Shown: in pieces, positions 1 to 8,530 of the stretch
How positions within the stretch are numbered: position 1 is the first letter of the stretch
Layout of the letters: each line of letters starts with the position of its first letter
Assembly (NCBI GenBank): GCA_023230525.1
Contig: JALNXE010000018.1
Location: 1 to 54,031 of the forward strand
DNA from: Desulfobulbaceae bacterium
GTDB taxonomy: Bacteria > Desulfobacterota > Desulfobulbia > Desulfobulbales > SURF-16
Reading direction: 5' to 3'
DNA length: 54,031 nucleotides
Translations under genes and position numbers: made by a program
Notes under the pieces: generated by a model
The model's database searches: none
What the model was told of the DNA's origin: nothing
Seen by the model: only the letters and a program-made list of their open reading frames with translations

Positions 1-393
1 CTTGCGGCCGATATCCTGGAAAACATGCTCGACTTCATAGCTGTTGAACACGGTATCCTGGGGGAGGATCTCCTCAAAAAGCACGCGCAGCTTGGGAATA
101 TCCCATTGCCGGTTGCCGAGGTCATAAATGAAATTCCCGATCGTTTCCGCGGGCGAGACCTTGAATGTCTCGTAAAAACTGTGGTTGGCGGTGAGAATTT
201 TCAGGTCGGCATTGAGCACCACAAGAGGCTCACGCACGGTTTCGACGATGTTCTCGGCATATTCCCGGGCATCCTGGATTTCCGTTTCCAACGGCTTGTG
301 TTCACGCGCTGTAATTTCAAGGGCTGCGCAATGCCTGCGAAATTCGGCGATCTCATGAACTAATTGCGCTTTCGTTTTTTTGATATCTTCCAT
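1..393 (-). CDS. PAS-domain signalling protein, N-terminal part (cut by window edge)
   Basis: The first 131 residues of a longer protein are visible; the rest lies beyond base 1. Residues 1-45 are charged and helical (likely coiled coil). From about residue 46 there is a PAS-type segment with NIVETVREPLVVLNADL, then TANHSFYETFKVSP and a DLGNRQWDIP stretch. In known proteins this PAS type often precedes a histidine kinase or a CheR-associated output domain, so a sensor kinase is the best guess, but no output domain is visible. No membrane segment is seen, so it is probably cytoplasmic. The ATG at 391-393 has only a weak ribosome-binding site; an in-frame TTG lies five codons upstream. It reads away from the UbiB-like gene and may be cotranscribed with it. 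Confidence 0.75.
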   Translation of the reverse strand, partial: MEDIKKTKAQLVHEIAEFRRHCAALEITAREHKPLETEIQDAREYAENIVETVREPLVVLNADLKILTANHSFYETFKVSPAETIGNFIYDLGNRQWDIPKLRVLFEEILPQDTVFNSYEVEHVFQDIGRK

Positions 394-468
394 GCATTTC
401 TCTGGCAATGTTATTTTTTTACAACGGTTTAGGTTACCCAACCAGCAAGTCGCGGTGGGAGGGGAATG

Positions 469-2088
469 TCAGCGTCGGCCACGGTCGCGGCGCAAAGCAC
501 CGATACAGACAAGGAGCGTGCCGAAAATTCCGACGATAATCATTATTTCGCCAAGAATATGATGCAAGCCAGCCAGCGGGGCAATCACCAGCATGGCGCC
601 GCCGATCACGAGCGCCGCGGAAGCGATGGCGCCGGTGAGACGTTCGAGGTTGCGGCTGATGCGGCCTCCCAGTGCCTCCATCGCCGGAGCCTGCAGTCGG
701 CCCAGATTGCCTTCGGCGAAACGGCGGAGGACGCGGCGCGTGTCACCGGGGGCATCATTGATCAAACGCTCCATTTCGCGCGCCAGCTTGCCTGTCTTGT
801 CCTTGATCCGCGCCAGTGAGAAGTGCTGCGCGGTCAGGCGCGAGATCTCTTCGCGAAACGCTCCCAGATAGTCATGCTCCGGGTCGAGTTGGCGTATCAT
901 CGATTCCAGGATGACAAAAGCACGCGTCAGGAGGAAAAACTCGCCGGGATTGTGGACCCCGTGCCGGCTTCCGGCACGCAGCAGCGAATCGAACGCATCA
1001 CCGATTGAAACATTCTTCAGATCGCTTCTGTGGATTTCATAGAGCACTGCTTTTATGTCCAATAACAGCGCCGCGCGATTGACCTTTTCGCTCGCCGATG
1101 TCATTTCGAGATAAGCCTCGGTGGCTGCCCGCGCATCGCCCTTGACTACCGCTTCGAGCAGAAGTGTCAGGGAATCGCGCATCGGCTCGTCAAGCTCTCC
1201 CGTCATCCCGAAATCGAGAAGGGAGAGCCTTCCGTCGGGCAGAACTAAAACATTGCCGGAATGCGGGTCGGCATGAAACAGCCCTTCTTCGAAGATCGTC
1301 TGCAGCATCAACCTTACCAGGGTTTTGATCACCTGCGGCATTGCTTCCGGGTGCAGCCTGGCATAGAGATCCACCCGTTCGCCGGCAGAAAACTCCATCG
1401 TGAGCACGGTTGCGGTCGAACACTCCGCCACGACATCAGGAATCCAGAGGTCGGGGACTTCCATCAGGGCGGCGCGAAAAAGCAGAATGGAGCGCGCTTC
1501 TCGTTGAAAATCGGTTTCCCGATTCAGACTGTTGGCAAATTCACGCACCAGCACGGGGAGGTCAAGGGCGCGCAGACGCGGGAAGAGGCTTTCCCCCAGC
1601 GCTGCCAGGTAGGTCAGCGCCGCGATATCCGTGGCAATCATCGCTTCAAGGCCGGGCCGCTGCACCTTCACGGCCACGTGACGTCCGTCAGGCATTGTCG
1701 CCTCATGCACCTGGGCGATGGTGGCGGCGGCCAGCGGCGTCTCGCTGAACGATGCAAACACCTTCGTCAACGGGGCGCCCAGTTCTACTTCTATCGTCGC
1801 GCTTATTGCGTCAATGCCCAGCGCCGGCAACTGGTCGTGCAGCATTTCCAACTCATCGATGTAGGCGTCCGGCAGCAGGTCGCGCCGCATCGCGAGCACT
1901 TGTCCGAATTTGAGAAAGGTCAACCCCAGTTCCTCAAAGGTTTCCCGGACCTCTTGCGGCGGCGGCCAATGGCTCTTGCCGCGCAGGGCGCCCAGGAATT
2001 TATGACGGGCGAGCACGCGCAGGATTTGCATGAGTCGCGGCGCCGCGCGAAACAGGCTGCTTTTCTCCGGGTCGATCATTACAGCCAT
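469..2088 (-). CDS. UbiB/ABC1/AarF-family atypical kinase
   Basis: A 539-residue member of the ABC1/UbiB family. Visible signatures are KFGQ at about 60-63, the alanine-rich loop AAATIAQVHEA near 120-130, the lysine of AVKVQRPG near 141, the ExD stretch NRETDFQREA near 189-198, HADPHSGN at about 272-279 and DFG at 292-294. Two hydrophobic helices end the protein (about 487-509 and 513-531), as in membrane-anchored UbiB. Known members support ubiquinone or other isoprenoid-quinone biosynthesis through ATPase activity; the substrate here is unknown. The ATG at 2086-2088 is chosen because GGGAGG lies 5 bases upstream; a GTG two codons earlier overlaps that ribosome-binding site. No quinone-synthesis gene is adjacent. 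Confidence 0.9.
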   Translation of the reverse strand: MAVMIDPEKSSLFRAAPRLMQILRVLARHKFLGALRGKSHWPPPQEVRETFEELGLTFLKFGQVLAMRRDLLPDAYIDELEMLHDQLPALGIDAISATIEVELGAPLTKVFASFSETPLAAATIAQVHEATMPDGRHVAVKVQRPGLEAMIATDIAALTYLAALGESLFPRLRALDLPVLVREFANSLNRETDFQREARSILLFRAALMEVPDLWIPDVVAECSTATVLTMEFSAGERVDLYARLHPEAMPQVIKTLVRLMLQTIFEEGLFHADPHSGNVLVLPDGRLSLLDFGMTGELDEPMRDSLTLLLEAVVKGDARAATEAYLEMTSASEKVNRAALLLDIKAVLYEIHRSDLKNVSIGDAFDSLLRAGSRHGVHNPGEFFLLTRAFVILESMIRQLDPEHDYLGAFREEISRLTAQHFSLARIKDKTGKLAREMERLINDAPGDTRRVLRRFAEGNLGRLQAPAMEALGGRISRNLERLTGAIASAALVIGGAMLVIAPLAGLHHILGEIMIIVGIFGTLLVCIGALRRDRGRR

Positions 2089-2135
2089 ACACACCTCCCA
2101 ATAATAAAGTGTACAAAAATTCCTGAGCTAACCTG

Positions 2136-2250
2136 AAAATTTACCGCAGTGAGCACAGAGCCCACAGAGATAACTAATGTAAGTAATTATATTTTCTCTG
2201 TGACCTCTGCGGTCTCCGTGGTGAAAATAGAATTTTTACGAATTCATCAT
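2136..2250. repeat. Palindromic MITE-like repeat, copy 1 (degenerate)
   Basis: Related to the copies at 5563-5698 and 15125-15259. It keeps the inner arms (GAGCACAGAGCCCACAGAGA and TCTCTGTGACCTCTGCGGTC) and the right end TTTTTACGAATTCATCAT. The left terminal inverted repeat is lost or too diverged to recognise. Confidence 0.6.
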
Positions 2251-2811
2251 CTCTTTAAACATGCAAACATTATACCGAATAATCATTCGTATAATGTTGA
2301 CCAGCTCTTATGGAAACCCTGGGCCTTGAGTTTCCGACGCAGGACCTGGAACTGCTTGATGGGCAAAGAGTGTAGTTAGGGATTCGAACTGTGAGATGGC
2401 AGGATGCAAAATAGGAAAGCTTCAACGAACCGTTAATGACAGCTGATGATTTCCCCCAAATGGAGGGTAGGCCATATATGCTGACAACAACCGCTTACGA
2501 CAAGGTGCCTGCCCATTTGCAGGGATTGCTGCGGCATTTTACCGATCTGCGTGACGGCGCATGGTGACGCCGTGACCCGGAGGGACAAGGAAAAGCTTTT
2601 CTCCGTTGCGGTCGATTTTCTGGACGGTTACGCCCGCCAGGCCCTGGTGGAAATGAACGAAACTCTGCTGCTGGGCAAAGGGGATCTGGACTTCCCGCAA
2701 CACCCCTGCAATCCATCGTTTCATCCATTTTTTTTCGCGCTTGCGGCAAGGCAAGCCTCACAGACAATAACCTCTCTTGTTACACCCTGCTAACTAATAT
2801 CATCTGAAAAG
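2251..2811. other. Intergenic stretch with a decayed reading frame
   Basis: 561 bases without an intact gene. A short frame encoding METLGLEFPTQDLELL begins at 2310 and stops within 22 codons, with no recognisable family. From 2479 onward lies a frame-disrupted ORF, listed separately. No RNA gene or terminator was recognised here. Confidence 0.4.
2479..2793 (+). pseudogene. Frameshifted remnant of an unidentified protein gene
   Basis: An ATG at 2479 opens a frame (MLTTTAYDKVPAHLQGLL, then RHFTDLRDG) that stops at 2566-2568. A second frame starting at 2551 continues with GDAVTRRDKEKLFSVAVDFL and LVEMNETLLLGKGDLDFP to 2793. Both halves have the residue composition of real protein, and they overlap at the point where one frame fails, which fits a single frameshift. 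The tail after about residue 60 of the second frame looks random, so the gene probably also lacks its 3' end. I do not recognise the family. The frame could instead be chance. Confidence 0.3.
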
Positions 2812-2840
2812 TTGACAATTACGTCATGTCAGGTTATTTA
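2812..2840 (+). promoter_or_regulatory. Candidate sigma-70 promoter for the DUF485/actP pair
   Basis: TTGACA at 2812-2817 is a perfect -35 box. A 17-base spacer leads to TATTTA at 2835-2840, a weak -10. The first codon of the downstream gene is 125 bases away. Confidence 0.4.
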
Positions 2841-2964
2841 AGCAAGCTGCCTGCGGTTTTCGGCTCCACCAGCCGCAGCTCCTGCCCAATCAATTTTCGC
2901 CGCATGGCGCGGTAATGATATAAAACTCAAGGTGTTATCCACCGGCAACGTCAAGGAGGAATTA

Positions 2965-3270
2965 ATGGCAAAAAAAACCGTCCAGAATGTTCTCGATTCA
3001 GCTCAGTTCAAAGCCCTTGTGACCAAACGGGCCAAGGTTTCGACCCTGCTGATGATCATGCTTTTCGTGCTCTATTACGGTTTTGTCCTGTTGATCGGCT
3101 TCAACAAGCCGTTCATGGCGCAGAAGATCGGAGAAAGCGTCACCCTGGGTATTCCCCTGGCCGTGGCCGTCATCATTCTCGCCTGGCTGCTGACCCTCAC
3201 CTATGTCGTCTGGGCCAACGCCATCTACGACCCCGAGGTTGAGAAGCTGCGCGGACAGCTGTTTGATTGA
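2965..3270 (+). CDS. DUF485 membrane protein, partner of the acetate symporter
   Basis: A 101-residue inner-membrane protein with two hydrophobic helices (about 25-45 and 60-84), a charged N-terminus, and the C-terminal ANAIYDPEVEKL typical of DUF485 (YjcH-like) proteins. In many bacteria this small protein is encoded just upstream of the acetate permease ActP, and that is the arrangement here (50-base gap). Its molecular role is not well defined; a role as symporter subunit or stabiliser is inference. The ATG at 2965 is supported by AAGGAGG five bases upstream; an in-frame upstream extension lacks a ribosome-binding site. Confidence 0.88.
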   Translation: MAKKTVQNVLDSAQFKALVTKRAKVSTLLMIMLFVLYYGFVLLIGFNKPFMAQKIGESVTLGIPLAVAVIILAWLLTLTYVVWANAIYDPEVEKLRGQLFD

Positions 3271-3320
3271 TAATGCTTTCACATCATTTTGATTGTCATT
3301 TAACCAACAAGGAGTAGACC

Positions 3321-4898
3321 ATGCCACCAGCTACAGAACAGGCGGCCGTCGCCATCCAGACGACCCTGGGAAAACCGACTGTGCCGTCCATCGCATTCTT
3401 TCTGATCATTGTTGCCATCACCATGCTCATCACCTACTGGGCCTCCAAGCGCACCCGGTCAGCCAAGGAATTTTACGCCGCCGGCCGCAGCATCAGCGCC
3501 TTCCAGAACGGCCTGGCCCTAGCCGGCGACTACATGAGCGCCGCATCCTTCCTGGGCATTGCCGGTATGGTCGCCCTCAAGGGCTATGACGGCATGATTT
3601 ACGCCGTGGGCTGGCTCGTGGGCTGGCCGGCCTTGATGTTTCTCATCGCCGAACCGCTCCGCAACCTGGGCAAGTTCACCTTTGCCGATGTTGTCGCCTA
3701 CCGCCTCAAACAGACGCCGGTCCGCATCGCTTCAGCCGTCGGCGGCATCCTCACGGTGCTTTTCTACACCATCGCCCAGATGGTGGGCTCCGGCAGCCTT
3801 ATCAAGCTCATGTTCGGCCTGCCTTACGAGGTGGCGGAAATCATGGTGGGTGTCATCATGCTGGGCTATGTTCTTTTCGGCGGCATGCTGGCAACCACCT
3901 GGGTACAGATCATCAAGGCCGTGCTGCTGCTCAGCGGCGTGTCGGTGCTGATGCTGATCGTGATGTCCAAGTTCAATTTCGATCCCGGTGCCCTTTACAC
4001 GGCGGTCGCCGGCCAGTATGGCCAGGCAGCCCTTGAGCCGGGCGGTCTCATCAGCAACCCCATTGACGCCGTTTCCCTGGGGCTGGCGCTCATGTTCGGC
4101 CTGCTGGGCCTGCCCCACATTCTGCAGCGGTTCTTCACCGTGCCCAATGCCAAGGCGGCCCGCGTTTCCGTGCTCTATGCCTCCGGTTTCATCGGTTATT
4201 TTTACATCATCATCCCCATTGTCGGTTTCGGCGCCTCGGCCCTCATCGGGCGGGAGGTTATCGCCCAGATCGACAAGGGCGGCAATATGGCTGCCCCGCT
4301 GCTGGCCGAGTTTGTCGGCGGCACGCCGTTTCTTGGTTTCATCGCGGCGGTGGCTTTCGCCACCATTCTGGCGGTGGTTGCCGGCCTGACGCTGGCCGCG
4401 GCCTCGGCCTTTTCCCATGATATCTATGTGCATGTCATCAAGCACGGGAAAGCCACGGAAAAGGAGGAGGTACGGGCCAGCCGCATCGCCACCGTGATCT
4501 TCGGCGTTTTTGCGGTACTGCTGGGTATCCTGTTCAAGGGACAGAACGTGGCGTTCATGGTTGGTCTGGCCTTTGCCATCGCCTGCAGCGCCAACTTCCC
4601 GGCCCTGACCCTGTCCATCTTCTGGAAACGCTTCACCACTGCCGGCGCGGTCAGCTCCATTCTGACCGGCGCCTTCCTGGCCGTTGGTCTGATCATCATC
4701 AGCCCCACCGTCTGGGAGGATGTGCTGGGCAACCCGAAGGGCTCCGCGCTTTTCGCCCTGAAGAATCCGGCCATTGTTTCCATGACCGCTTCCTTTGTCG
4801 TGGGTTGGCTTGTCTCCCTCATGACCAGGGAGAAGCCCGCTGAGCAGATGTTCGAGGACGAGAAGCTCCGCACCTACCTTGGAGTCGGCGCGGAATAA
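3321..4898 (+). CDS. actP: Sodium/solute symporter, acetate permease type
   Basis: A 525-residue polytopic inner-membrane protein of the sodium:solute symporter family. The segment FYAAGRSISAFQNGLALAG followed by DYMSAASFLGIAG (about 50-80) is the ActP hallmark, and LPHILQRFFTVP lies further on. About 13 hydrophobic segments can be counted. Known ActP proteins import acetate and related short carboxylates with a cation, so it probably feeds acetate or propionate into the cell. GGAG precedes the ATG at 3321 by about 8 bases. It is cotranscribed with the DUF485 gene, and a GC-rich hairpin lies 30 bases after its stop. Substrate specificity cannot be read from sequence. Confidence 0.9.
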   Translation: MPPATEQAAVAIQTTLGKPTVPSIAFFLIIVAITMLITYWASKRTRSAKEFYAAGRSISAFQNGLALAGDYMSAASFLGIAGMVALKGYDGMIYAVGWLVGWPALMFLIAEPLRNLGKFTFADVVAYRLKQTPVRIASAVGGILTVLFYTIAQMVGSGSLIKLMFGLPYEVAEIMVGVIMLGYVLFGGMLATTWVQIIKAVLLLSGVSVLMLIVMSKFNFDPGALYTAVAGQYGQAALEPGGLISNPIDAVSLGLALMFGLLGLPHILQRFFTVPNAKAARVSVLYASGFIGYFYIIIPIVGFGASALIGREVIAQIDKGGNMAAPLLAEFVGGTPFLGFIAAVAFATILAVVAGLTLAAASAFSHDIYVHVIKHGKATEKEEVRASRIATVIFGVFAVLLGILFKGQNVAFMVGLAFAIACSANFPALTLSIFWKRFTTAGAVSSILTGAFLAVGLIIISPTVWEDVLGNPKGSALFALKNPAIVSMTASFVVGWLVSLMTREKPAEQMFEDEKLRTYLGVGAE

Positions 4899-4927
4899 CT
4901 TAGTCCTTCCTGTTTCTTGTTGCACCA

Positions 4928-4958
4928 ACGAAAACGCGTCCGGAAGCTCCGGGCGCGT
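4928..4958 (+). terminator. Candidate terminator hairpin after actP
   Basis: The arms AACGCGTCCGGA and TCCGGGCGCGTT pair almost perfectly around a three-base loop. Only three T follow, so the hairpin is strong but the U-tract is weak. Confidence 0.45.
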
Positions 4959-5004
4959 TTCGCATTCCAGGGCAGCCTTTGCCGATACCGCGGGCATTCC
5001 ACCC

Positions 5005-5565
5005 ATGCATAAAAAAATCCTTGAACACACACCTTTCGGCTCCGTGGGGATCATCTGGACCGAGTTGGCCGGCAAGCCCATCATCGTCCGGGTTTTGCTC
5101 TCCAAGGCGCAATTGTCCGCTGCACGCCAGGCCGCGCAACTTTACCCTGAGGCCCAGGCGGCCTCCTGCGCCGAAATTGAATCGGTCGCCGGGGCCATGC
5201 AAGCCATTCTTGCCGGAAACGATCTGGAGATTCCACTCGCGGTTGCCGACCTGGCCTCCTGTTCGGTGTTCCAGCAAGCCGTATTGCGCGCCGAGCACCG
5301 GATCCCGCGGGGAAAGGTCAGCACCTATCAGCTGATCGGGGCCCACCTGGGAAAACCCAATGGCGCCCGCGCCGTGGGCAATGCCCTGGCGCACAATCCC
5401 TTTCCCCTCATTGTACCCTGTCATCGCGCCATCCGTTCGGATGGGCACTTAGGCGGTTATCAGGGCGGCCTGGCCATGAAACGGGCGTTACTTGCCCAGG
5501 AAGGGGTCCGATTCGACCATGCGGGCAGGGTGGTCTGCGACCGGTTTCATTACCAGAGGAATTGA
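5005..5565 (+). CDS. ogt: Methylated-DNA--protein-cysteine S-methyltransferase
   Basis: A 186-residue suicide DNA-repair protein that moves the alkyl group from O6-alkylguanine to its own cysteine. The active site PCHRAI is at about 138-143 (Cys139), preceded by RIPRGKVSTYQLIG (about 99-112, helix-turn-helix region) and GNALAHNPFPLIVP. The N-terminal ribonuclease-like domain is present but weakly conserved. The ATG at 5005 gives the usual family length; no good ribosome-binding site is visible, and longer in-frame starts run into the actP end. The stop codon TGA at 5563-5565 is also the first three bases of a palindromic repeat, so the C-terminus may have been set by repeat insertion. Confidence 0.9.
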   Translation: MHKKILEHTPFGSVGIIWTELAGKPIIVRVLLSKAQLSAARQAAQLYPEAQAASCAEIESVAGAMQAILAGNDLEIPLAVADLASCSVFQQAVLRAEHRIPRGKVSTYQLIGAHLGKPNGARAVGNALAHNPFPLIVPCHRAIRSDGHLGGYQGGLAMKRALLAQEGVRFDHAGRVVCDRFHYQRN

Positions 5566-5698
5566 TGAACTCGCAAAAAATCTGTTTTCACCACAGAGCG
5601 CACAGAGATCACGGAGAAAATATTTTTATTTTCAACAAGTTATCTCTGTGGGCATTGTGCTCTCTGTGTTTAATTTTCAGTTTTTACGAATTCATTGA
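5563..5698. repeat. Palindromic MITE-like repeat, copy 2 (136 bp)
   Basis: Terminal inverted repeats: left TGATGAACTCGCAAAAA, right TTTTTACGAATTCATTGA. Inner arms CACAGAGCGCACAGAGATCA and TATCTCTGTGGGCATTGTGC are followed by CTCTCTGTG, so the whole unit can fold on itself around an AT-rich centre. It is very similar to the copy at 15125-15259. There is no coding capacity. It overlaps the ogt stop codon. Confidence 0.8.
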
Positions 5699-6038
5699 GT
5701 AAGATCTCCCGTAAGTTGCCGAGCACCCATGCGCCTCGCCTGGCTGAGCAAACCGAGCTTACTCTATTGATTTATTGTGCAATACACATTGCATCATGCA
5801 CAATTATAATCACCCTAGCAACTCACTTCTGTTTCAATTCGCAACATGTCACAGCACAAGTTGCATATCAGCAGCAACAGTTTGTCAAATATATCTTCCC
5901 GAAAGAATAACATAAAATTGATTTTTTCCGTATTCTCGGATTTATTCCAGGAAAGTGAACCAATTTCCCAAATAGGTAAAACTAAGTATTTATACCTATA
6001 CCCATGAAATGATTACCGTTCGCAATTTGTTTCTGAAA
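5699..6038. other. AT-rich leader region with two inverted repeats
   Basis: No convincing gene. ATTGTGCA (5774-5781) and TGCACAAT (5797-5804) form a perfect 8-base inverted repeat. ATAGGTA (5972-5978) and TACCTAT (5993-5999) form a perfect 7-base inverted repeat about 40-67 bases upstream of the sigma-54-type promoter. The second could be an activator-binding site. The region is clearly more AT-rich than its neighbours. Confidence 0.45.
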
Positions 6039-6053
6039 TGGCACAAATTGTGC
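6039..6053 (+). promoter_or_regulatory. Sigma-54 (RpoN) type promoter upstream of PEP-CTERM gene
   Basis: TGGCAC, five bases, then GTGC matches the -24/-12 consensus TGGCAC-N5-TTGC with one mismatch and correct GG-N10-GC spacing. It lies 89 bases upstream of the ATG at 6142. PEP-CTERM genes in some bacteria are known to be controlled by RpoN with the PrsK/PrsR two-component system. Confidence 0.65.
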
Positions 6054-6141
6054 GACACCTTCAGGAAGTTGATCTTGCGTGAACCTCATCAGGAGGGCGG
6101 GCAAGAGATTTTAGAAATCACTTATGGAGGGGAAAAAGACC

Positions 6142-6807
6142 ATGAAAAAAAGATTTTTGGCAGGAGTAGGGAGTGGTTTGTTATTTCTGGGAACAACCGG
6201 GCTGGCCGCATATGCCTCCCCGATTTCAAGCATCACGGACGCGGCCTTGACAGGGGCGACCATTCTCAGTTTTGAGGACGTAACCGTAGGGCAGTATGTA
6301 TCGCTGACCCTCGACAATGTAACCATCTCCACGATAACGTATTACGAGCCCAACCCCAGCTGGACACCAGTGATCAACGTGGGCAACGACGTCAGACAGG
6401 GAAAATGGGTTCCGCCCACCGACAAGTATCTGGACAACTACTATGCTGACGGCCACGACCTTTACTTTGATTTCGCCACCAACGTCAGCGCCTTCGGGCT
6501 GCAAATCGGGCGGACCAATTCATCAGATGTGTCGCTCAACGCCTGGGACAGCGCCGGCAACCTGATCGAGACGGTGGCGATCCCGGATATGAGCCTCTGG
6601 ACAAACCCAAGCGGATATTACGGCATCAGCTCACTGGCGGGCAACATTTCGAGTGTCTCTTTAAATATGGCCAGGGACCCGCTTTATGTTGATGACTTCG
6701 CCTATGTTGAAAGCGTAGCAACCCCGGTTCCGGCACCTGCCACCATACTGCTCCTGGGCAGCAGTCTCGTTGGGCTGGCTGGAGCGAGACGCAGGAACAA
6801 AGCCTGA
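6142..6807 (+). CDS. PEP-CTERM sorting-domain exported protein
   Basis: A 221-residue exported protein. Residues 1-25 form a signal peptide (MKKRFLAGVGSG, hydrophobic core, cleavage near AAYA-SP). The C-terminus has the tripartite PEP-CTERM signal: VPAPAT, the hydrophobic helix ILLLGSSLVGLAG, then the basic tail ARRRNKA. The usual Glu of PEP is replaced by Ala. The middle is polar and rich in Asn, Ser and Tyr, probably beta-sandwich, function unknown. Such proteins are processed by an exosortase, usually in bacteria that make extracellular polysaccharide; no exosortase gene is in this window. The ATG at 6142 has GGAGGGG nine bases upstream. It appears monocistronic, flanked by a sigma-54-type promoter and a good terminator. 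Confidence 0.85.
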   Translation: MKKRFLAGVGSGLLFLGTTGLAAYASPISSITDAALTGATILSFEDVTVGQYVSLTLDNVTISTITYYEPNPSWTPVINVGNDVRQGKWVPPTDKYLDNYYADGHDLYFDFATNVSAFGLQIGRTNSSDVSLNAWDSAGNLIETVAIPDMSLWTNPSGYYGISSLAGNISSVSLNMARDPLYVDDFAYVESVATPVPAPATILLLGSSLVGLAGARRRNKA

Positions 6808-6837
6808 TTCGTTTGTTTACTGGAGCAGGCACACTGA

Positions 6838-6866
6838 GGCAGGGTCGCAAAGGCCCTGCCTTTTTT
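6838..6866 (+). terminator. Rho-independent terminator after PEP-CTERM gene
   Basis: GGCAGGG and CCCTGCC pair around a short loop and are followed by TTTTTT. It lies about 30 bases after the stop codon. Confidence 0.8.
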
Positions 6867-6937
6867 ATTGGCTGAGCTGAAAAGTGAGGATACTGCTCTG
6901 AGGTTACCATATTTCAAGCCTGTCCCGATGAATTTGC

Positions 6938-6966
6938 TTGACAAGGGCCTGAATTATTCCTAACTT
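6938..6966 (+). promoter_or_regulatory. Candidate sigma-70 promoter for the flavocytochrome gene
   Basis: TTGACA at 6938-6943, a 17-base spacer, then TAACTT at 6961-6966 (weak -10). It lies 69 bases before the ATG at 7035. Confidence 0.35.
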
Positions 6967-7034
6967 TTTCATGGGTGACACCTGGCAAAGCCAGACAGGG
7001 CTATCGATCAAAACGTGAAAGCAAAGGGCAAACC

Positions 7035-8408
7035 ATGACCGCAATACGGCTCGGCAGACTGAGCATCCTGGCCTGCGGCCTGCTTCCCGTGGCGGTTGTC
7101 ACCATCGCCTGGTTCGTTTCCCGCTGGGATGATTTATCCGGTCCCCCGGTCTCCTTTCTCGATGCACTATCCGACCTTCCTGCGCTGATGGGGATGACCG
7201 GCTTGGTAGTTCTCATGGCGCTGGGAACGCGTTTCCCATGGATCGAACGGCTCTTCGGACTCGACCGCATGTTCCGCTTCCACAAGCGGCTGGCGCGCTG
7301 GGTGGTGGGGCTGTTCGTCGCCCACGGACTGCTGCGGACATGGTTCTTTTCGCTGGATCACGGCCATAGCTGGACTTGGTCCTACCTGTTTTACTTCGGC
7401 ACCGGCGACTGGGGCCTGCTGGTGGGGCATCTGGCCTTTTACTCGATCTTTGCGGCCGCGGGTTTCGCCCTCCTGGGGCAGCGGCGGGGGTTCCCCTTCC
7501 GCGTTTGGAAGTCCGGCCACCTGTTAATCTACCTGGTGGTGATCCTGGGCTTCGTCCACGCCGTGAAAAAAGGCTGGGACGACATGGCGACCTTCCCCAC
7601 CAATGCCGTGTTCGCCGTTCTGGCCGGGGCGACCCTTGCACTCCTCTTCTACCGGGCAATTTACCGCCTCAGGCGCGACCGCCGCTTCACCTGGCGGGTG
7701 GAACGCCTGGAGCCGGAAACGTATGATACGACCTCGCTCGTCACAACGCGCAGGGATGACCCGGGGCCGTTCGCGGGCAGGCGTGCGGGGCAGTTTTCCG
7801 TCCTCCGCATCAAGCAAAGGTGGGGCTGGGGCGAACCCCATCCCTTCACCATCTCGTGTGAACCCGCGGCCCCTGCCCTCCGGTTCACCATCAAGGCGGT
7901 CGGCCGCTTCTCCGCCGCCGTGCCCTCGCTTAGGCCCTCGACCCCTGTTCTCTGCGAGGGACCCTATGGCATCTTCTTCCCTGACTTTGCCCGGGAGAAA
8001 CGCATCATTATGATCGCCGGCGGGGTGGGCGTCACCCCGTTTTTGAGCCACCTGCGCCACGCCGTCCGGACCGCGCCCGACATCCAGGTAACCCTCATCT
8101 GGGCCAACAAAACCAAGCACGACATCATCGCCGGAGACGAACTCCACGCCCTGACGCGACGCCTGGCCTTGAAAATAGTCCATGTCTTGAGCCGGACGCC
8201 CGATGGCCTGCCGGAGGGTACGGATCGCGTCGTTTACGAACAGGGCCACATCGATGCCGAGATCCTCAGGAGGCACCTTGGTGAACCTGCCGCCTCCTTT
8301 TTTTATCTCTGCGGCCCTTCCGGCATGCAGGAGGCGGTGCTCGGCCATCTCCACACGGCCTTCGGCATCCCCCGCGGTCAGGTTAAACGTGAGCTGTTCT
8401 TTTACTGA
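7035..8408 (+). CDS. Ferric reductase-like transmembrane flavocytochrome
   Basis: A 457-residue protein combining a membrane haem domain and a flavin reductase domain. The N-terminal half has about six hydrophobic helices with candidate haem-ligand histidines H83, H97, H162 and H175. The C-terminal half is ferredoxin-NADP reductase-like: HPFTIS (269-274, FAD), EGPYG (308-312), GGVGVTP (329-335, pyridine nucleotide) and CGPSGM (about 426-431). This is the FRE/NOX-type architecture, moving electrons from NAD(P)H through FAD and haem across the membrane. The acceptor could be ferric iron, oxygen or a quinone-linked partner; sequence does not decide. The ATG at 7035 follows AAAGGG; a longer in-frame start has no support. 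It has no obvious operon partner. Confidence 0.85.
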   Translation: MTAIRLGRLSILACGLLPVAVVTIAWFVSRWDDLSGPPVSFLDALSDLPALMGMTGLVVLMALGTRFPWIERLFGLDRMFRFHKRLARWVVGLFVAHGLLRTWFFSLDHGHSWTWSYLFYFGTGDWGLLVGHLAFYSIFAAAGFALLGQRRGFPFRVWKSGHLLIYLVVILGFVHAVKKGWDDMATFPTNAVFAVLAGATLALLFYRAIYRLRRDRRFTWRVERLEPETYDTTSLVTTRRDDPGPFAGRRAGQFSVLRIKQRWGWGEPHPFTISCEPAAPALRFTIKAVGRFSAAVPSLRPSTPVLCEGPYGIFFPDFAREKRIIMIAGGVGVTPFLSHLRHAVRTAPDIQVTLIWANKTKHDIIAGDELHALTRRLALKIVHVLSRTPDGLPEGTDRVVYEQGHIDAEILRRHLGEPAASFFYLCGPSGMQEAVLGHLHTAFGIPRGQVKRELFFY

Positions 8409-8530
8409 TTCCAGCCGGTCTGACGCCTGCGTCCTTCGGCAAACAAAGGGAGGGCTCTCGCCCGCTCCGCCATCTTTCCGGAGCGATAGCCGCCACCGAG
8501 CACCAATTGCGGCTCGGTCTCGGGATTAGG

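Noticed and set aside
3732..5105. Long open frame on the minus strand across the actP gene
   Set aside because: It is the reverse-strand shadow of a high-GC membrane-protein gene; its composition (Gly, Asp, His, Gln rich) matches no family and it has no ribosome-binding site.
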